DNA from: Nemertoderma westbladi
Taxonomy: Eukaryota; Xenacoelomorpha; Nemertodermatida; Nemertodermatidae
Length of the DNA: 64,000 nucleotides
Direction: 5' to 3'
Assembly: GCA_032718475.1 (NCBI GenBank)
Contig: JAUCBJ010002979.1
Span: forward strand, 1 to 64,000
Shown: piece after piece, positions 33,958-45,863 of the stretch
How positions within the stretch are numbered: position 1 is the stretch's first letter
Layout: each line of letters begins with the position of its first letter
The notes under the pieces: generated by a model
Database searches by the model: none
Seen by the model: only the letters and a program-made list of their open reading frames with translations
Told to the model about the DNA's origin: nothing
Translations under genes and position numbers: made by a program

Positions 33958-35500
33958 AACGTAGTGTTAGTTGGGACCCTCCTCATTCATTATCATCAAC
34001 TCCCTCCCACCTAACATAGCAGTGAGTAACCTTATTGATTGTTGTCATAGGATTCACTGGGAAGAGCTATTCATCTGGTGGGGTAATACATTATACAGTA
34101 CACGTTCGTGGGGCCTTCGCGCAGCACGAGGCCCAGTTATGAGATACAAATTAAAATTGAGCGACTGTATCACAAAATCAGGTTTTGAGAAATTTACCCA
34201 CACCACCAATCAATCAAAGAAAGGGGGACAGTACGTGTTCACCCCTTTTAATCCCCCCCCCCCCCCCCCACCCTTCCCAACCACCAATACATAACCGCGA
34301 CATCTACCACCCACGGAAGGGTAGCACGAACTTATTTCCAATCGCACGTTCAATATGCAAAGCCAGGTGGTTTATAGGAATATAATAAACGCAGTACTCG
34401 TATTCATTATAAGCCTCGTTGCGTTCGTCCTGTTTTGTATTTAAATATATTTCTTAAACGCAGGCTAGGACGTTCTTTATAATAATAATAACTAGGGATG
34501 CGATCAATATGTGAAGCCAGGTGGTTTATATAATAATTTAGTCAACGCAGTACTCGTCTTCATTATATGCCTCGTTGCGCTCGTCGCTTGTCCTGTTTTG
34601 TTATAAAATATTTTTCCTAAACGCAGACTGACGATCTTTATACAGTTATAACTATGCGAAGTTTCGAAACTGTGCGAGTAACTGTTGATACATCTATGTG
34701 GATATGTGTGATATGTGGAGATGTGTGATACAACGCCAACGCATCTTATGCCGATGTAGTAATATGGGTATTGAAATAATATTAAATTAATGTACACTCT
34801 TAAAGCTGCAGCGAAAAAATGTAGCTAATTTCCTAGGTTACATATAAAATAATAATATTATTTTTAAGAACATTAATTTTACTACTTTGCAAAAATTCAA
34901 TTAAAAAATAACCAGACATATACATTGTGGAATAAACTATTTCAGAAGCCTACACAACAGCCATGCCATGGATAGTATTTATGTTATGATATCTGTCATT
35001 CACCTGAGATAGCAATACAACATTTATAGTGAATTTAAAGAATGCTGTCTGGGCTGGAATAGCAATGCTGGTTGTCTATTACTATTCCTCTCTGGTTAGT
35101 CTTAGCAACAACTCCCAGCCAGCAGCAGAGACTTGACCAATAATCATTCCCAGCAACTGGGAATGACACACACATCCCATCTATGTACCAGCATGTTGGC
35201 CAATAAATGAGCAGTATTTAATGAGAATAAGTTTTTTTTGCCGTTTTAATTACTTTAGATCAATTAAAGACACAATTATTAAAGCAAATCACTTGAACTA
35301 ATTAAAAACTATAATAGAATGGCGTATGGGGATTACATCTGTATAATTTTTAATTATAATTATTTAAATCTTATACTGTAAAACAATTAATTTCCTTTAA
35401 AAGGCAGGTTGAAAATGGTGTTTTTACCGTAATAACTTAATTAACTAATTAACTGCTATTATCTTAGCTTCTCGAAGGCCACACTGAAATTCTACTTGGA
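33958..35500. other. Non-coding, poly-C tract, duplicated segment
   Basis: No exon is supported. There are 17 C at 34253-34269. The segments near 34360-34470 and 34510-34640 are diverged direct copies (both contain AAGCCAGGTGGTTTATA, then CGCAGTACTCGT and GCCTCGTTGCG), so this is duplicated repeat DNA. Confidence 0.6.
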
Positions 35501-35876
35501 AAATTTCTAAACTTTTGCCAAACAACATGTGTACCAAGTTTGGATAGATTTCATCAAAGATTGGCCGAGTTATTAACGTTTAAAATTGAACACGACAGAA
35601 CGACAGAACGACAGAACGACAGAACGACAGGTTGATTAATGGTACCACTACGCTAAGGCTCACTCACTTCGTGGCTCGCCCCACAAACTTACAGTTGATG
35701 TTTGATTACTGTCTGGGTTAGAGTGAGATAGTAATAAATTTGGCAAGTAATAGGAGTACCAGCAGCTGGTGTTTATATCGTTGAGTTGATGGCAATTATC
35801 GTGTTTTCATTTTCGCTCACTCATGGTACTGGTTTGAGGGGCAGGTTCGTTTAAAGCCAGCTTGCTGGCTTTCTAG
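35501..35876 (+). mobile_element. Helitron-like 3' end
   Basis: The sequence ends with a 9-bp hairpin AAAGCCAGC-TT-GCTGGCTTT followed by CTAG and a T (35877). Upstream are four GAACGACA copies (35599-35633) and GGTACCACTACGCTAAGG with CTTCGTGGCTCGCC, a combination I have seen in non-autonomous Helitrons of marine invertebrates. The 5' end was not located. Confidence 0.5.
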
Positions 35877-35965
35877 TTATCCTTAGTAAATGCGATTCTG
35901 CTACTAATTTTCCCGATCCACCCACCCACAATATATAAAGTGACCTAATTGCCCCAAGTTAACTT

Positions 35966-36057
35966 TTAAATCTTCCCGCCGAATACTGTCTGCATGTGAT
36001 CTGATTGGTTAATAATAATAATGTCTGACACGAAGGATTTGAAATCCTCATTACATT
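35966..36057 (-). CDS. Unassigned minus-strand gene, candidate last exon
   Basis: After the acceptor GTTTCTTCTTGAGCAG the frame supplies the two bases needed by the preceding exon and reads CNEDFKSFVSDIIIINQSD, then HMQTVFGGKI and a stop. The phase and the pyrimidine tract support it, but the run of Ile comes from an ATT repeat and no homology is known, so another last exon is possible. Confidence 0.4.
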
Positions 36058-36107
36058 CTGCTCAAGAAGAAACATAACAAATTTCTTAAATTTTGACCCG
36101 TGGGTAT

Positions 36108-36123
36108 CCCCCCCCCCCCCCCC
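36108..36123. repeat. Poly-C tract, 16 bases, then poly-A
   Basis: Sixteen C followed by about 13 A and then (TA)n: a stacked simple-sequence site. Confidence 0.9.
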
Positions 36124-36655
36124 AAAAAAAAAAAAATATATATATTCAGGCCATTAAGTTAATTTAGTTAAATATTATTCGTTAGTCAGTTAGTAGTAAT
36201 GTTTTTAAGATACTCATAATATTAATAAATATAATTAATTAAGTAACAGAAATGAATATAAACAATACATTTAAGGTTGTTATAAAATAATTTATAAAGA
36301 TAGTAAATCTAGTCCATGAGCTTCAATTTATAAAAATTACATACATTTTTTCACTTTAACTATCAATTAAACATCAGTTACTTGCTTTACTGTACATGTA
36401 AATATATGGGTATTTTAAATCCATAATATAGTTTATCTAATAAATATTCGAATCTACTATACCGTTTACTATAACTATAACATTACATAAAAAAATATAT
36501 TGCATTAAGGATAGGGTATTGGGAGACAGTGGAAATAATATATTTTAAGATTATTTATCACTCTTTTAGATTAAATTAATTATGTTTCTGTAGTTTCTGT
36601 AGTTTAGTTTCAGTACCGGTTCATGATATTCAATCTTTTACCGCTTTACTTTTAC

Positions 36656-36815
36656 CAGATCCGATAAATTGGTTGAGTAGTTTCATTGCTATAGTCGGTT
36701 TCTCCGCTCGCGAGGAATTAAAGACCATGTGTCTCTGGGCGGTTGTCGTGGTAACGGATGGGTGCGGGGTAGAAGGTCGAGACTTCAACGGGTCGCGGAA
36801 TGTTCGATTTTTCGT
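36656..36815 (-). CDS. Unassigned minus-strand gene, exon 7
   Basis: The acceptor is AAATTTATTTATAG and the donor is GGATCTG|GTAAAA. The 160 bp enter in phase 0 and encode TKNRTFRDPLKSRPSTPHPS, then VTTTTAQRHMVFNSSRAEK, ending PTIAMKLLNQFIGS. The composition is basic and Pro/Thr-rich. The open frame, good splice sites and phase match to exon 6 support a real exon. Confidence 0.75.
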
Positions 36816-37573
36816 CTATAAATAAATTAAATTGTAAAGTTAATTAGCTAAGGGAATAAAAGTATGCCGACACATATGCCGACTGTTTTACAGTATACTT
36901 AGAAACCATTCCTACTTGAAATAGAGCTACCAAATACAACACTAATAACAGTAGTCCTATTCCTTTTATAAGGAGGAAGGAGGTTGTTATTATGTCGAAA
37001 TTAAATACCGGGACATTTTTCCGCTGACGCCATGATGTAAATTTTCCGAGCGGATTTAATTATACATTAAAGGGGTTATATAGGCCTACAGTATAAGGGA
37101 AATAAAAGGTTTTCCGTCTCCGTTTGTTGCATTTTCACTTCCCCTAACACTCTGTAAACTATAGCACCGGTAGGCATATTACCTATTGCGGTTTCAGCCT
37201 ATTTTAACATATTAACTTAACTTCGCGAATATTTAATTTTGATATTCATCATTTAAGGTACCTTTTAAAGGAAGGTAGCAGGTTATAATGGCAGGCTTTT
37301 CTAACCAAAACAATAAACTAAATTTAGGAACACAGTTTACCGTAACATTTTTACTTCTAGGCACTAATTTTTCAATATTAATTTAACATTAACCCTATGA
37401 AAAGGCTGAAACGACACCCCAATTTGCTTTTTGCCACTGGTGGTGGTAGAGGATAGCCAAAGGCATACAACTGCAAATAGTATTTGAACAATACAATTTG
37501 TGCATATTAATACAAAATGCATGCCATAATTATGAATAATTTATTATTGGTGTTTTGGGTGAATGAGTGGTTT

Positions 37574-37822
37574 CATATTATTATAACTTTATGTTGGGCA
37601 CAGCTTTTGCAAAGTCGGCAATGACGTCCAGGTGGGATCAACCTGGTGACCTCCGGGTTGGAAGTCTGACGCTCTAACCATTCAGCTACCGGCTCAGGTA
37701 AAAGATAGACCTGAAAATACTATCTGATACCTTGTATGTCCGCAATTTACTGGATTTGTTTCTGGACGTCATTGCTGTCTTTGCAAAAGCTGTGCCCAAC
37801 ATAAAGTTCTAATAATTATGAA
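37574..37822 (-). mobile_element. Hairpin element carrying a tRNA-like core
   Basis: Arms of about 50-60 bp are inverted copies: ACTTTATGTTGGGCACAGC and TTTTGCAAAG at 37585-37615, with the complement at 37775-37810. Between the arms the minus strand reads a tRNA-like sequence with A box TAGCTGAATGG and a decayed B box CAGGTTGATCCCA. It lies within an intron of the minus-strand gene. It is either a MITE that captured a tRNA gene or a palindromic SINE derivative. Confidence 0.7.
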
Positions 37823-38580
37823 AGCATATATGTTTTTTTATTTATTCAAATTCCAATATAATAAGGAGTTGGGGTGTGAGGGTTACGGGTAGATTACATT
37901 AGCATATAATCAGCATTTGTAACGCGAAATTAAATACCCACAGCTACACTTTGTCAGCTGAACAACATTTCACTACTTATTGTCAATTGGAGTTACACAT
38001 TAGTTATATCGTTAATTATTGTTCTATCTCTATTCAGTCAGTTAGTGTAACAAACAGTACATCATTTATATATCGTATGTATCTACAGTATAGGGCCTAT
38101 TGTCATCGTTATAAGACTGTCATCAACTCAGGCTCTAAGCTCAATTATAATGTAAATGCTTAGTAGGTTTTGTATATCTGGGACGTTTACAACAGCTGTC
38201 GATTAAACTAACAAAACCAGAAAACTGAACCAGGGTGCCAACCGGGTACCAACAGTTGTTATAGGTAGACTTAATGGAACATTTCACAAACTTTCATAGG
38301 AGGCTTCACCCTTGTACGTACATGTACATTATATTGGTTGCTCCGATGTTTTTATTAGGCTAACTGATAATGTATTAGGTATAAATAATTCGTGTCCTTT
38401 ATTTTATTTATCTAATACAGAAAGACCCCTCCGCAGAACAATCTGCTCTTTTGGGCCGTTTTTCCCAGATTGCGGATATTTCATACATCGCAATAATTGT
38501 GATTATTTTTTGTTTGCCTAGGCAAGTCATTCTTGGTTTGCATCTTCCAATCCCATCTGTTTGTTGGAGTCTGTGTAAGA

Positions 38581-38615
38581 CAGGTTCGTTTCAAGCCATC
38601 TTGATGGCGTTTTAG
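38581..38615 (+). mobile_element. Helitron-like 3' terminus, variant
   Basis: CAGGTTCGTTTCAAGCCATC followed by TTGATGGC forms the same kind of hairpin as the 35876 end (which has CAGGTTCGTTTAAAGCCAGC), and it ends GTTTTAG before a T. Only this 3' portion is recognisable. Confidence 0.4.
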
Positions 38616-38726
38616 TCAAATATTAAAAATATAATAACGAGTTAGAACAAATTTATAGTACAACATAACTGGAGTTGGAAACTAAACCTATTATAATTAA
38701 GATCAATGATAATACTCTTTACTTAC

Positions 38727-40213
38727 ATTCTGAAACTTTTGTAACAACTCAGAATTGCGATGTGGCATAGACATTGTCCTGGAGAGACGGCAACTCTCAA
38801 TATCATCGTCTGGGTTCTCTGCGGTATCAACGTAACTAGACAGTTTACTGGAATATTTGGAGGATTCTAAAGAAGCTATAGCTCGTATTCGTTGCAATCT
38901 CAATTCTTTACTTTCTGTCGATGTCGATGTTGTTAATTCCATTGCTGTCTTCCTAGGAGTTCTCTTTAATGTAAGGTTTTGCCATTCGGATGGTTTTCTT
39001 TCCACCGGCGGTTGTTCTATCTGTCGTTTGTCCGATACTGTCCGTTTTAGTTTCATATTCTTAAATTCGGGTTCAAACTTTGTTATCGAAGGCGAGGTGA
39101 TTGTCGTTCGATCCAGTGATTCGCGCCTTTTTAATGGTAAATCAACAAACTCTGGTTTATCACTGATTGCTGTAGAATGTGTTTCGTTTGTTTCCTTGGG
39201 GACAGGTTTGAGTTCACTCAATCCGGGAATGACTACGGTGGGATTCTCTTCAATAATGGAGAGAGGTCGAGGCGGAATCGCTCGGGTTTCGCGTAAATGC
39301 ACCTGAAATATTTCGCTCGCGTTCGTAACTTCTTCTGGATCACCCGAACCGACTAGTTTCGTTGGTTTCAACGCGGTTACATCAAACGGCAACTTTACAT
39401 CGGTTAGGTCGCAGGTCTTTGGCCTTTCCCTTCGCGGTTTCAACCTCATGGTCCGGAATGTCGGTTCCTCTTTAGTTGAAATTTGAGTTTTACTTTCGAG
39501 TTTTCGAATAGTCCCCATAAGTGCAACTGCGTTGTTTTCCTCAATGTTATCCCCTGTGTGTTCATCATGGATAACATCGTCCTCATTTGCTTCCGTTAAT
39601 GTTGTTCTCAATTTGACCTTTGTAACAGCAATCTGAGGGTGAATCTTGTTTTGTTTTCGTTGTCGTTCTAATTTCATTAACGCGTCGTATCTGCGAAACG
39701 AAATATCCTGTTCATTGTTGACCACCCGAGGTGCGTTATCTGAGATATTCGGCTTCTGTGGAGTTTTCTTTAGATTAACATTACATAGTTCTGAGTCAGA
39801 TTCCTCGGTAATGCTTCCTCTAGGGGAAGTAATTCGTGCTTCCCTTAACCTTAATTCCGAGAATGCCGGGACATTCCTTTGAGAGGACGATAGTTTTTGG
39901 TTCGATTTCTCGAGTTGGGAAATGGCTTCCATGTATTGGGTGCTGTAATCCGTCTTACCGATGACACCCGATCTACCGGAGGTCTGCCGTTTTTCTTTCT
40001 CCGATAATTGGTAGGTTTTGGCGGCTTTTAGGAACTGCTGGGTGTGTTCTGTTTCGCGTTCGATACCGGATCGTGTTTCCCGAGAATGTGTTCCCATTTC
40101 ATGTTCGCGTTCTTTCTCTAATCGGGTTATAGCTTCCATGAAGGTCGTCGAATATGGTGTGGCGTTAATAACTGTAGATTCATCAGCCGTTGATAATTTA
40201 TTTGCTGTTGCAC
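38727..40213 (-). CDS. Unassigned minus-strand gene, exon 6 (LK-repeat exon)
   Basis: The acceptor is AAATTATAATTTTAG and the donor is CAGAAT|GTAAGT. The 1487 bp stay open throughout. Short repeats recur: FSELRLREA, LCNVNLKKTP, FRTMRLKPR, FQVHLRETR, FVDLPLKRRE, FKNMKLKRTV and WQNLTLKRTP, i.e. an aromatic or Leu residue, then L-x-L-[KR] with basic and Pro residues. A second theme is MEAITRLEKE, MEAISQLEKS, YDALMKLERQ, LMGTIRKLES and IRAIASLESS. LKKT/LKRT endings recall WH2 or thymosin actin-binding motifs, but the full WH2 pattern is absent. Probably a largely disordered scaffold; no family assigned. The frame continues upstream of its first Met to the acceptor, so that Met is internal. Confidence 0.9.
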
Positions 40214-40845
40214 CTAAAATTATAATTTAGAAATTTCACGCAAAGAAACTAGTCTAGAAACTTCCATAGTCTAGTTAATGGCGCAAAATGACCGTAAATA
40301 CTAACTTTTTTTTTGTTTGGAGGATTTAACGTTAATTTATTTTAATTTAAAACATCAAAGCAAAAGAGCAGTATAGAATGGCGGTATCTCGCCAATACAA
40401 TAAATTTTATATCACTTGCGATAAATTGTCAATTTGCCCTGTAGATAACTTTTGCACCACTATTAGCCCTAGACTAAGCTTGTTGTGATATATTACCATG
40501 CGATGAAGCAAATATTTTCATGTTGTACAGTTTGTACTATAAGCATGGAGCTACCGTTACCGTATAATAACTTGCTAATAAATTGGTAGTCAATTTAATA
40601 ATACAATTAATTATAATAGCAGATGTGGAGCCCTCTTGGAGGAGAATAAGTAGGCCAACAACGTTCAGCTAACCGGAGCCTCATTCCAGTGCCGGAAGTA
40701 AGGATTTCATAGGCTTCTATACATTATTCCTACGCTTCTGGCCCACACGTCATGACACACCAATTTGGAAAACGACCATAGTGTAATAATTATTATGATC
40801 TAACACTAACTTAAATCTTTTACTCATTTGAATCTTACACCCCAC

Positions 40846-40963
40846 TATATTACAACTATCTTACACCCCCACTATATTACAACTATCTTACACCCCCACT
40901 ATATTACAACTATCTTACACCCCCACTATATTACAACTATCTTACACCCCCACTATATTACAA
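40846..40963. repeat. 27-bp tandem repeat, 4-5 copies
   Basis: Units of 27 bp (CTTACACCCCCACTATATTA then CAACTAT) in an intron of the minus-strand gene. Copies are almost identical. Confidence 0.92.
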
Positions 40964-41298
40964 AATGTTTTGGGCTTGATGTCCTGATTCAATGTTTTTT
41001 GTAATTTGTGGGGTGTAAAACTCAACAGAGTAAAACCTTAGTTAGATTACATTAACAGCCCCCAAATTCATTTCTAGTTATAACTTAGATAGAATAATTA
41101 TAAACGTTCGATAATGGCTCACAGTTCTGTCTCTGTTCAACATTCATTAAACGATAAAGTTAACTAATAATATTATTTAGAAATTCCGTCGTGAGAAAAT
41201 TTGGGAGGGAATTCTAGGTACGGAGTAAGTGACCGAGACCACTGTTTGTAATTATATAAGGACAACAATTTATGTGTTCAATTTGAACGACAACCAAC

Positions 41299-41492
41299 CA
41301 TATTCATCACTGGAAGCTTCGCTACTAAGACCACTGTCACTAGATGGCAGCATCTTCTGGAGTTTCATCAATCTCTTCGATTTCTCATTCGGTTTATCGC
41401 CATCTCCGTAACCCCCCGATGGATCGTAAGGCTCTATGTATTCCAGATTATCTTGGCTAACATCCAACTGCTTTTTAAGCATTTGCATTGAT
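41299..41492 (-). CDS. Unassigned minus-strand gene, exon 5
   Basis: The acceptor is TGCATTTATTTTTAG and the donor is GAATATG|GTTGGT. The 194 bp encode SMQMLKKQLDVSQDNLEYIE, then PYDPSGGYGDGDKPNEKSK, then RLMKLQKMLPSSDSGLSSEA, ending SSDEY. The first A completes Arg and the last G completes Gly with the neighbouring exons. The SSDSGLSSEASSDE patch looks like a phosphorylation-rich acidic segment. Confidence 0.85.
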
Positions 41493-41697
41493 CTAAAAAT
41501 AAATGCAGTTCTTACGGTTTAGGTGATGTAACTTTTTTAATACATTTTCGAAGATTAAATATGTATTAACGGAATCTCTGGAATTTTGGCTGAGTTAGGA
41601 TACAGTATAGATCGCCCTATATTTACATACCCTTAGCACAATGGACTAACTTTACAAAATTTCCCCTTGATTTTGCGATCTTTCGAAAAAACTATTA

Positions 41698-41791
41698 ATA
41701 GACCTATGTTGTTTGTTAATAGACCTATGTTAATATTAATAGACCTATGTTAATATTAATAGACCTATGTTAATATTAATAGACCTATGTT
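41698..41791. repeat. 20-bp tandem repeat, about 4-5 copies
   Basis: AATAGACCTATGTTAATATT repeated in the intron between exons 4 and 5 of the minus-strand gene, with an initial variant containing GTTGTTTGTT. Confidence 0.9.
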
Positions 41792-41856
41792 GCTATGTAT
41801 GTTTATTTACATATAATTTACCTTTATTATTGTTATATATTGTGCTATTATAATAC

Positions 41857-41992
41857 CTGGTTGTTAAGGCCGGATCAACAAAATCATCGCCTCTTATTGA
41901 CATCACTATAGTATCGTCAGCATCATCCTCGTAAGTTTCGGTAGATTCGTCATTTACAAATGTATCATCGTCGTCTTCTGGCCCAATCATTC
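41857..41992 (-). CDS. Unassigned minus-strand gene, exon 4
   Basis: The acceptor is TAATAATAAACAG and the donor is ACCAG|GTATTA. The 136 bp encode MIGPEDDDDTFVNDESTETY, then EDDADDTIVMSIRGDDFVD, then PALTTR. This strongly acidic exon starts with two bases (GA) that complete a codon begun by the C left over from exon 3 when the repeat-encoded GTAAGT donor is used. Confidence 0.85.
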
Positions 41993-42328
41993 CTGTTTAT
42001 TATTATAATAATGAAATTCGAGAGTTCAGGATATTAATATTATAACAGTTACTAAGTACTTGTCGGGCCTACCATATATTAACTACTACTAACTGTTCTG
42101 GTTCTATTTTATATGTTAAACTGTTTTCGATCAACGGGTCTCTGTTTCCAAGCTACAGTACCATTAATAATAGCAGCGTTGCGGTAGGAATGTTGCTTAC
42201 AGTTAACATCATCAGTTTTGTTGCTACAGTAGTTAATTACACTTACGCACAGGGAAGGCTTATGAAATGCTTTGACAAGTTCATTACACTTAATTAAGTA
42301 GATCATATTAAATGCTTTATACAGTTAG

Positions 42329-45300
42329 AGTCTATTAAATACTTTTGTCTTTAGTAATTCAACTGACTTACGGGAGAGTCTATTAAATACTTTTGTCTTT
42401 AGTAATTCAACTGACTTTGGGAGATTCTATGAAACACTTTGTTGTTGGTCAATTCCGTTAGTAATTCAACTGACTTACGGGAGAGTCTATTAAATACTTT
42501 TGTCTTTAGTAATTCAACTGACTTACGGGAGAGTCTATGAAACACTTTGTTGTTGGTCAATTCCGTTAGTAATTCAACTGACTTACGGGAGAGTCTATTA
42601 AATACTTTTGTCTTTAGTAATTCAACTGACTTACGGGAGAGTCTATGAAACGCTTTGTTGTTGGTCAATTCCGTTAGTAATTCAACTGACTTACGGGAGA
42701 GTCTATGAAACGCTTTGTTGTTGGTCAATTCCGTTAGTAATTCAACTGACTTACGGGGGAGTCTATTAAATACTTTTGTCTTTAGTAATTCAACTGACTT
42801 ACGGGAGAGTCTATGAAACGCTTTGTTGTTGGTCAATTCCGTTAGTAATTCAACTGACTTACGGGGGAGTCTATTAAATACTTTTGTCTTTAGTAATTCA
42901 ACTGACTTACGGGAGAGTCTATTAAACGCTTTGTTGTTGGTGAATTCCGTTAGTAATTCAACTGACTTACAGGAGAGTCTATTAAATACTTTTGTCTTTA
43001 GTAATTCAACTGACTTACGGGAGAGTCTATTAAACGCTTCGTTGTTGGTCAATTACGTTAGTAATTCAACTGACTTACGGGAGAGTCTATGAAACGCTTT
43101 GTTGTTGGTCAATTCCGTTAGTAATTCAACTGACTTACGGGGGAGTCTATTAAATACTTTTGTCTTTAGTAATTCAACTGACTTACGGGAGAGTCTATGA
43201 AACGCTTTGTTGTTGGTCAATTCCGTTAGTAATTCAACTGACTTACGGGGGAGTCTATTAAATACTTTTGTCTTTAGTAATTCAACTGACTTACGGGAGA
43301 GTCTATGAAACGCTTTGTTGTTGGTCAATTCCGTTAGTAATTCAACTGACTTACGGGGGAGTCTATTAAATACTTTTGTCTTTAGTAATTCAACTGACTT
43401 ACGGGAGAGTCTATGAAACGCTTTGCTGTTGGTCAATTCCGTTAGTAATTCAACTGACTTACGGGGGAGTCTATTAAATACTTTTGTCTTTAGTAATTCA
43501 ACTGACTTACGGGAGAGTCTATGAAACGCTTTGTTGTTGGTCAATTCCGTTAGTAATTCAACTGATTTACGGGAGAGTCTATTAAATACTTTTGTCTTTA
43601 GTAATTCAACTGACTTTGGGAGAGTCTATGAAACGCTTTGTTGTTGGTCAATTCCGTTAGTAATTCAACTGACTTACGGGGGAGTCTATTAAATACTTTT
43701 GTCTTTAGTAATTCAACTGACTTACGGGAGAGTCTATGAAACGCTTTGTTGTTGGTCAATTCCGTTAGTAATTCAACTGACTTACGGGGGAGTCTATTAA
43801 ATACTTTTGTCTTTAGTAATTCAACTGACTTACGGGAGAGTCTATGAAACGCTTTGTTGTTGGTCAATTCCGTTAGTAATTCAACTGACTTACGGGAGAG
43901 TCTATTAAATACTTTTGTCTTTACTAATTCAACTGACTTCGGGAGAGTCTATGAAACGCTTTGTTGTTGGTCAATTCCGTTAGTAATTCAACTGACTTAC
44001 GGGAGAGTCTATGAAACGCTTCGTTGTTGGTCAATTCCATTAGTAATTCAACTGACTTACGGGAGAGTCTATTAAATACTTTCGTCTTTAGTAATTTAAC
44101 TGACTTACGGGAGAGTCTATTAAATACTTTTGTCTTTAGTAATTTAACTGACTTACGGGAGAGTCTATGAAACGCTTTGTTGTTGGTCAATTCCGTTAGT
44201 AATTCAACTGACTTACGGGAGAGTCTATTAAATACTTTCGTCTTTAGTAATTCAACTGACTTACGGGAGAGTCTATTAAATACTTTTGTCTTTAGTAATT
44301 CAACTGATTTACGGGAGAGTCTATTAAATACTTTTGTCTTTAGTAATTCAACTGATTTACGGGAGAGTCTATTAAATACTTTTGTCTTTAGTAATTCAAC
44401 TGACTTACGGGAGAGTCTATTAAACGCTTTGTTGTTGGTCAATTCCGTTAGTAATTCAACTGACTTACGGGGGAATCTATTAAATACTTTTGTCTTTAGT
44501 AATTCAACTGACTTACGGGAGAGTCTATGAAACGCTTTGTTGTTGGTCAATTCCGTTAGTAATTCAACTGACTTACGGGAGAGTCTATTAAATACTTTCG
44601 TCTTTAGTAATTCAACTGACTTACGGGAGAGTCTATTAAATACTTTCGTCTTTAGTAATTCAACTGACTTACGGGAGAGTCTATTAAATACTTTTGTCTT
44701 TAGTAATTCAACTGACTTACGGGAGAGTCTATTAAACGCTTTGTTGTTGGTCAATTCCGTTAGTAATTCAACTGACTTACGGGGGAATCTATTAAATACT
44801 TTTGTCTTTAGTAATTCAACTGACTTACGGGAGAGTCTATTAAACGCTTTGTTGTTGGTCAATTCCGTTAGTAATTCAACTGACTTACGGGGGAATCTAT
44901 TAAATACTTTTGTCTTTAGTAATTCAACTGACTTACGGGAGAGTCTATTAAACGCTTTGTTGTTGGTCAATTCCGTTAGTAATTCAACTGACTTACGGGG
45001 GAATCTATTAAATACTTTTGTCTTTAGTAATTCAACTGACTTACGGGAGAGTCTATTAAACGCTTTGTTGTTGGTCAATTCCGTTAGTAATTCAACTGAT
45101 TTACGGGAGAGTCTATTAAATACTTTTGTCTTTAGTAATTCAACTGACTTACGGGAGAGTCTATTAAACGCTTTGTTGTTGGTCAATTCCGTTAGTAATT
45201 CAACTGACTTACGGGGGAATCTATTAAATACTTTTGTCTTTAGTAATTCAACTGACTTACGGGGATTCTATTAAACGCTTTGTTGTTGGTCAATTCCGTT

Positions 45301-45824
45301 AGTAATTCAACTGACTTACGGGGGAATCTATTAAATACTTTTGTCTTTAGTAATTCAACTGACTTACGGGAGAGTCTATTAAACGCTTTGTTGTTGGTCA
45401 ATTCCGTTAGTAATTCAACTGACTTACAGGAGAGTCTATTAAATACTTTTGTCTTTAGTAATTCAACTGACTTACGGGAGAGTCTATGAAACGCTTTGTT
45501 GTTGGTCAATTCCGTTAGTAATTCAACTGACTTACGGGAGAGTCTATTAAATACTTTCGTCTTTAGTAATTCAACTGACTTACGGGAGAGTCTATTAAAT
45601 ACTTTTGTCTTTAGTAATTCAACTGACTTACGGGAGAGTCTATTAAACGCTTTGTTGTTGGTCAATTCCGTTAGTAATTCAACTGACTTACGGGGGAATC
45701 TATTAAATACTTTTGTCTTTAGTAATTCAACTGACTTACGGGAGAGTCTATGAAACGCTTTGTTGTTGGTCAATTCCGTTAGTAATTCAACTGACTTACG
45801 GGGGAGTCTATGAAACGCTTTGTT

Positions 45825-45863
<39 letters not shown>

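Noticed and set aside
33971-34385. Overlapping plus ORFs near 34.0-34.4 kb
   Set aside because: They run through a poly-C tract and duplicated repeat DNA, have no splice partners and no recognisable domain.
38857-40230. Plus-strand ORFs opposite the LK-repeat exon
   Set aside because: Antisense shadows of a minus-strand exon with phase-matched neighbours.
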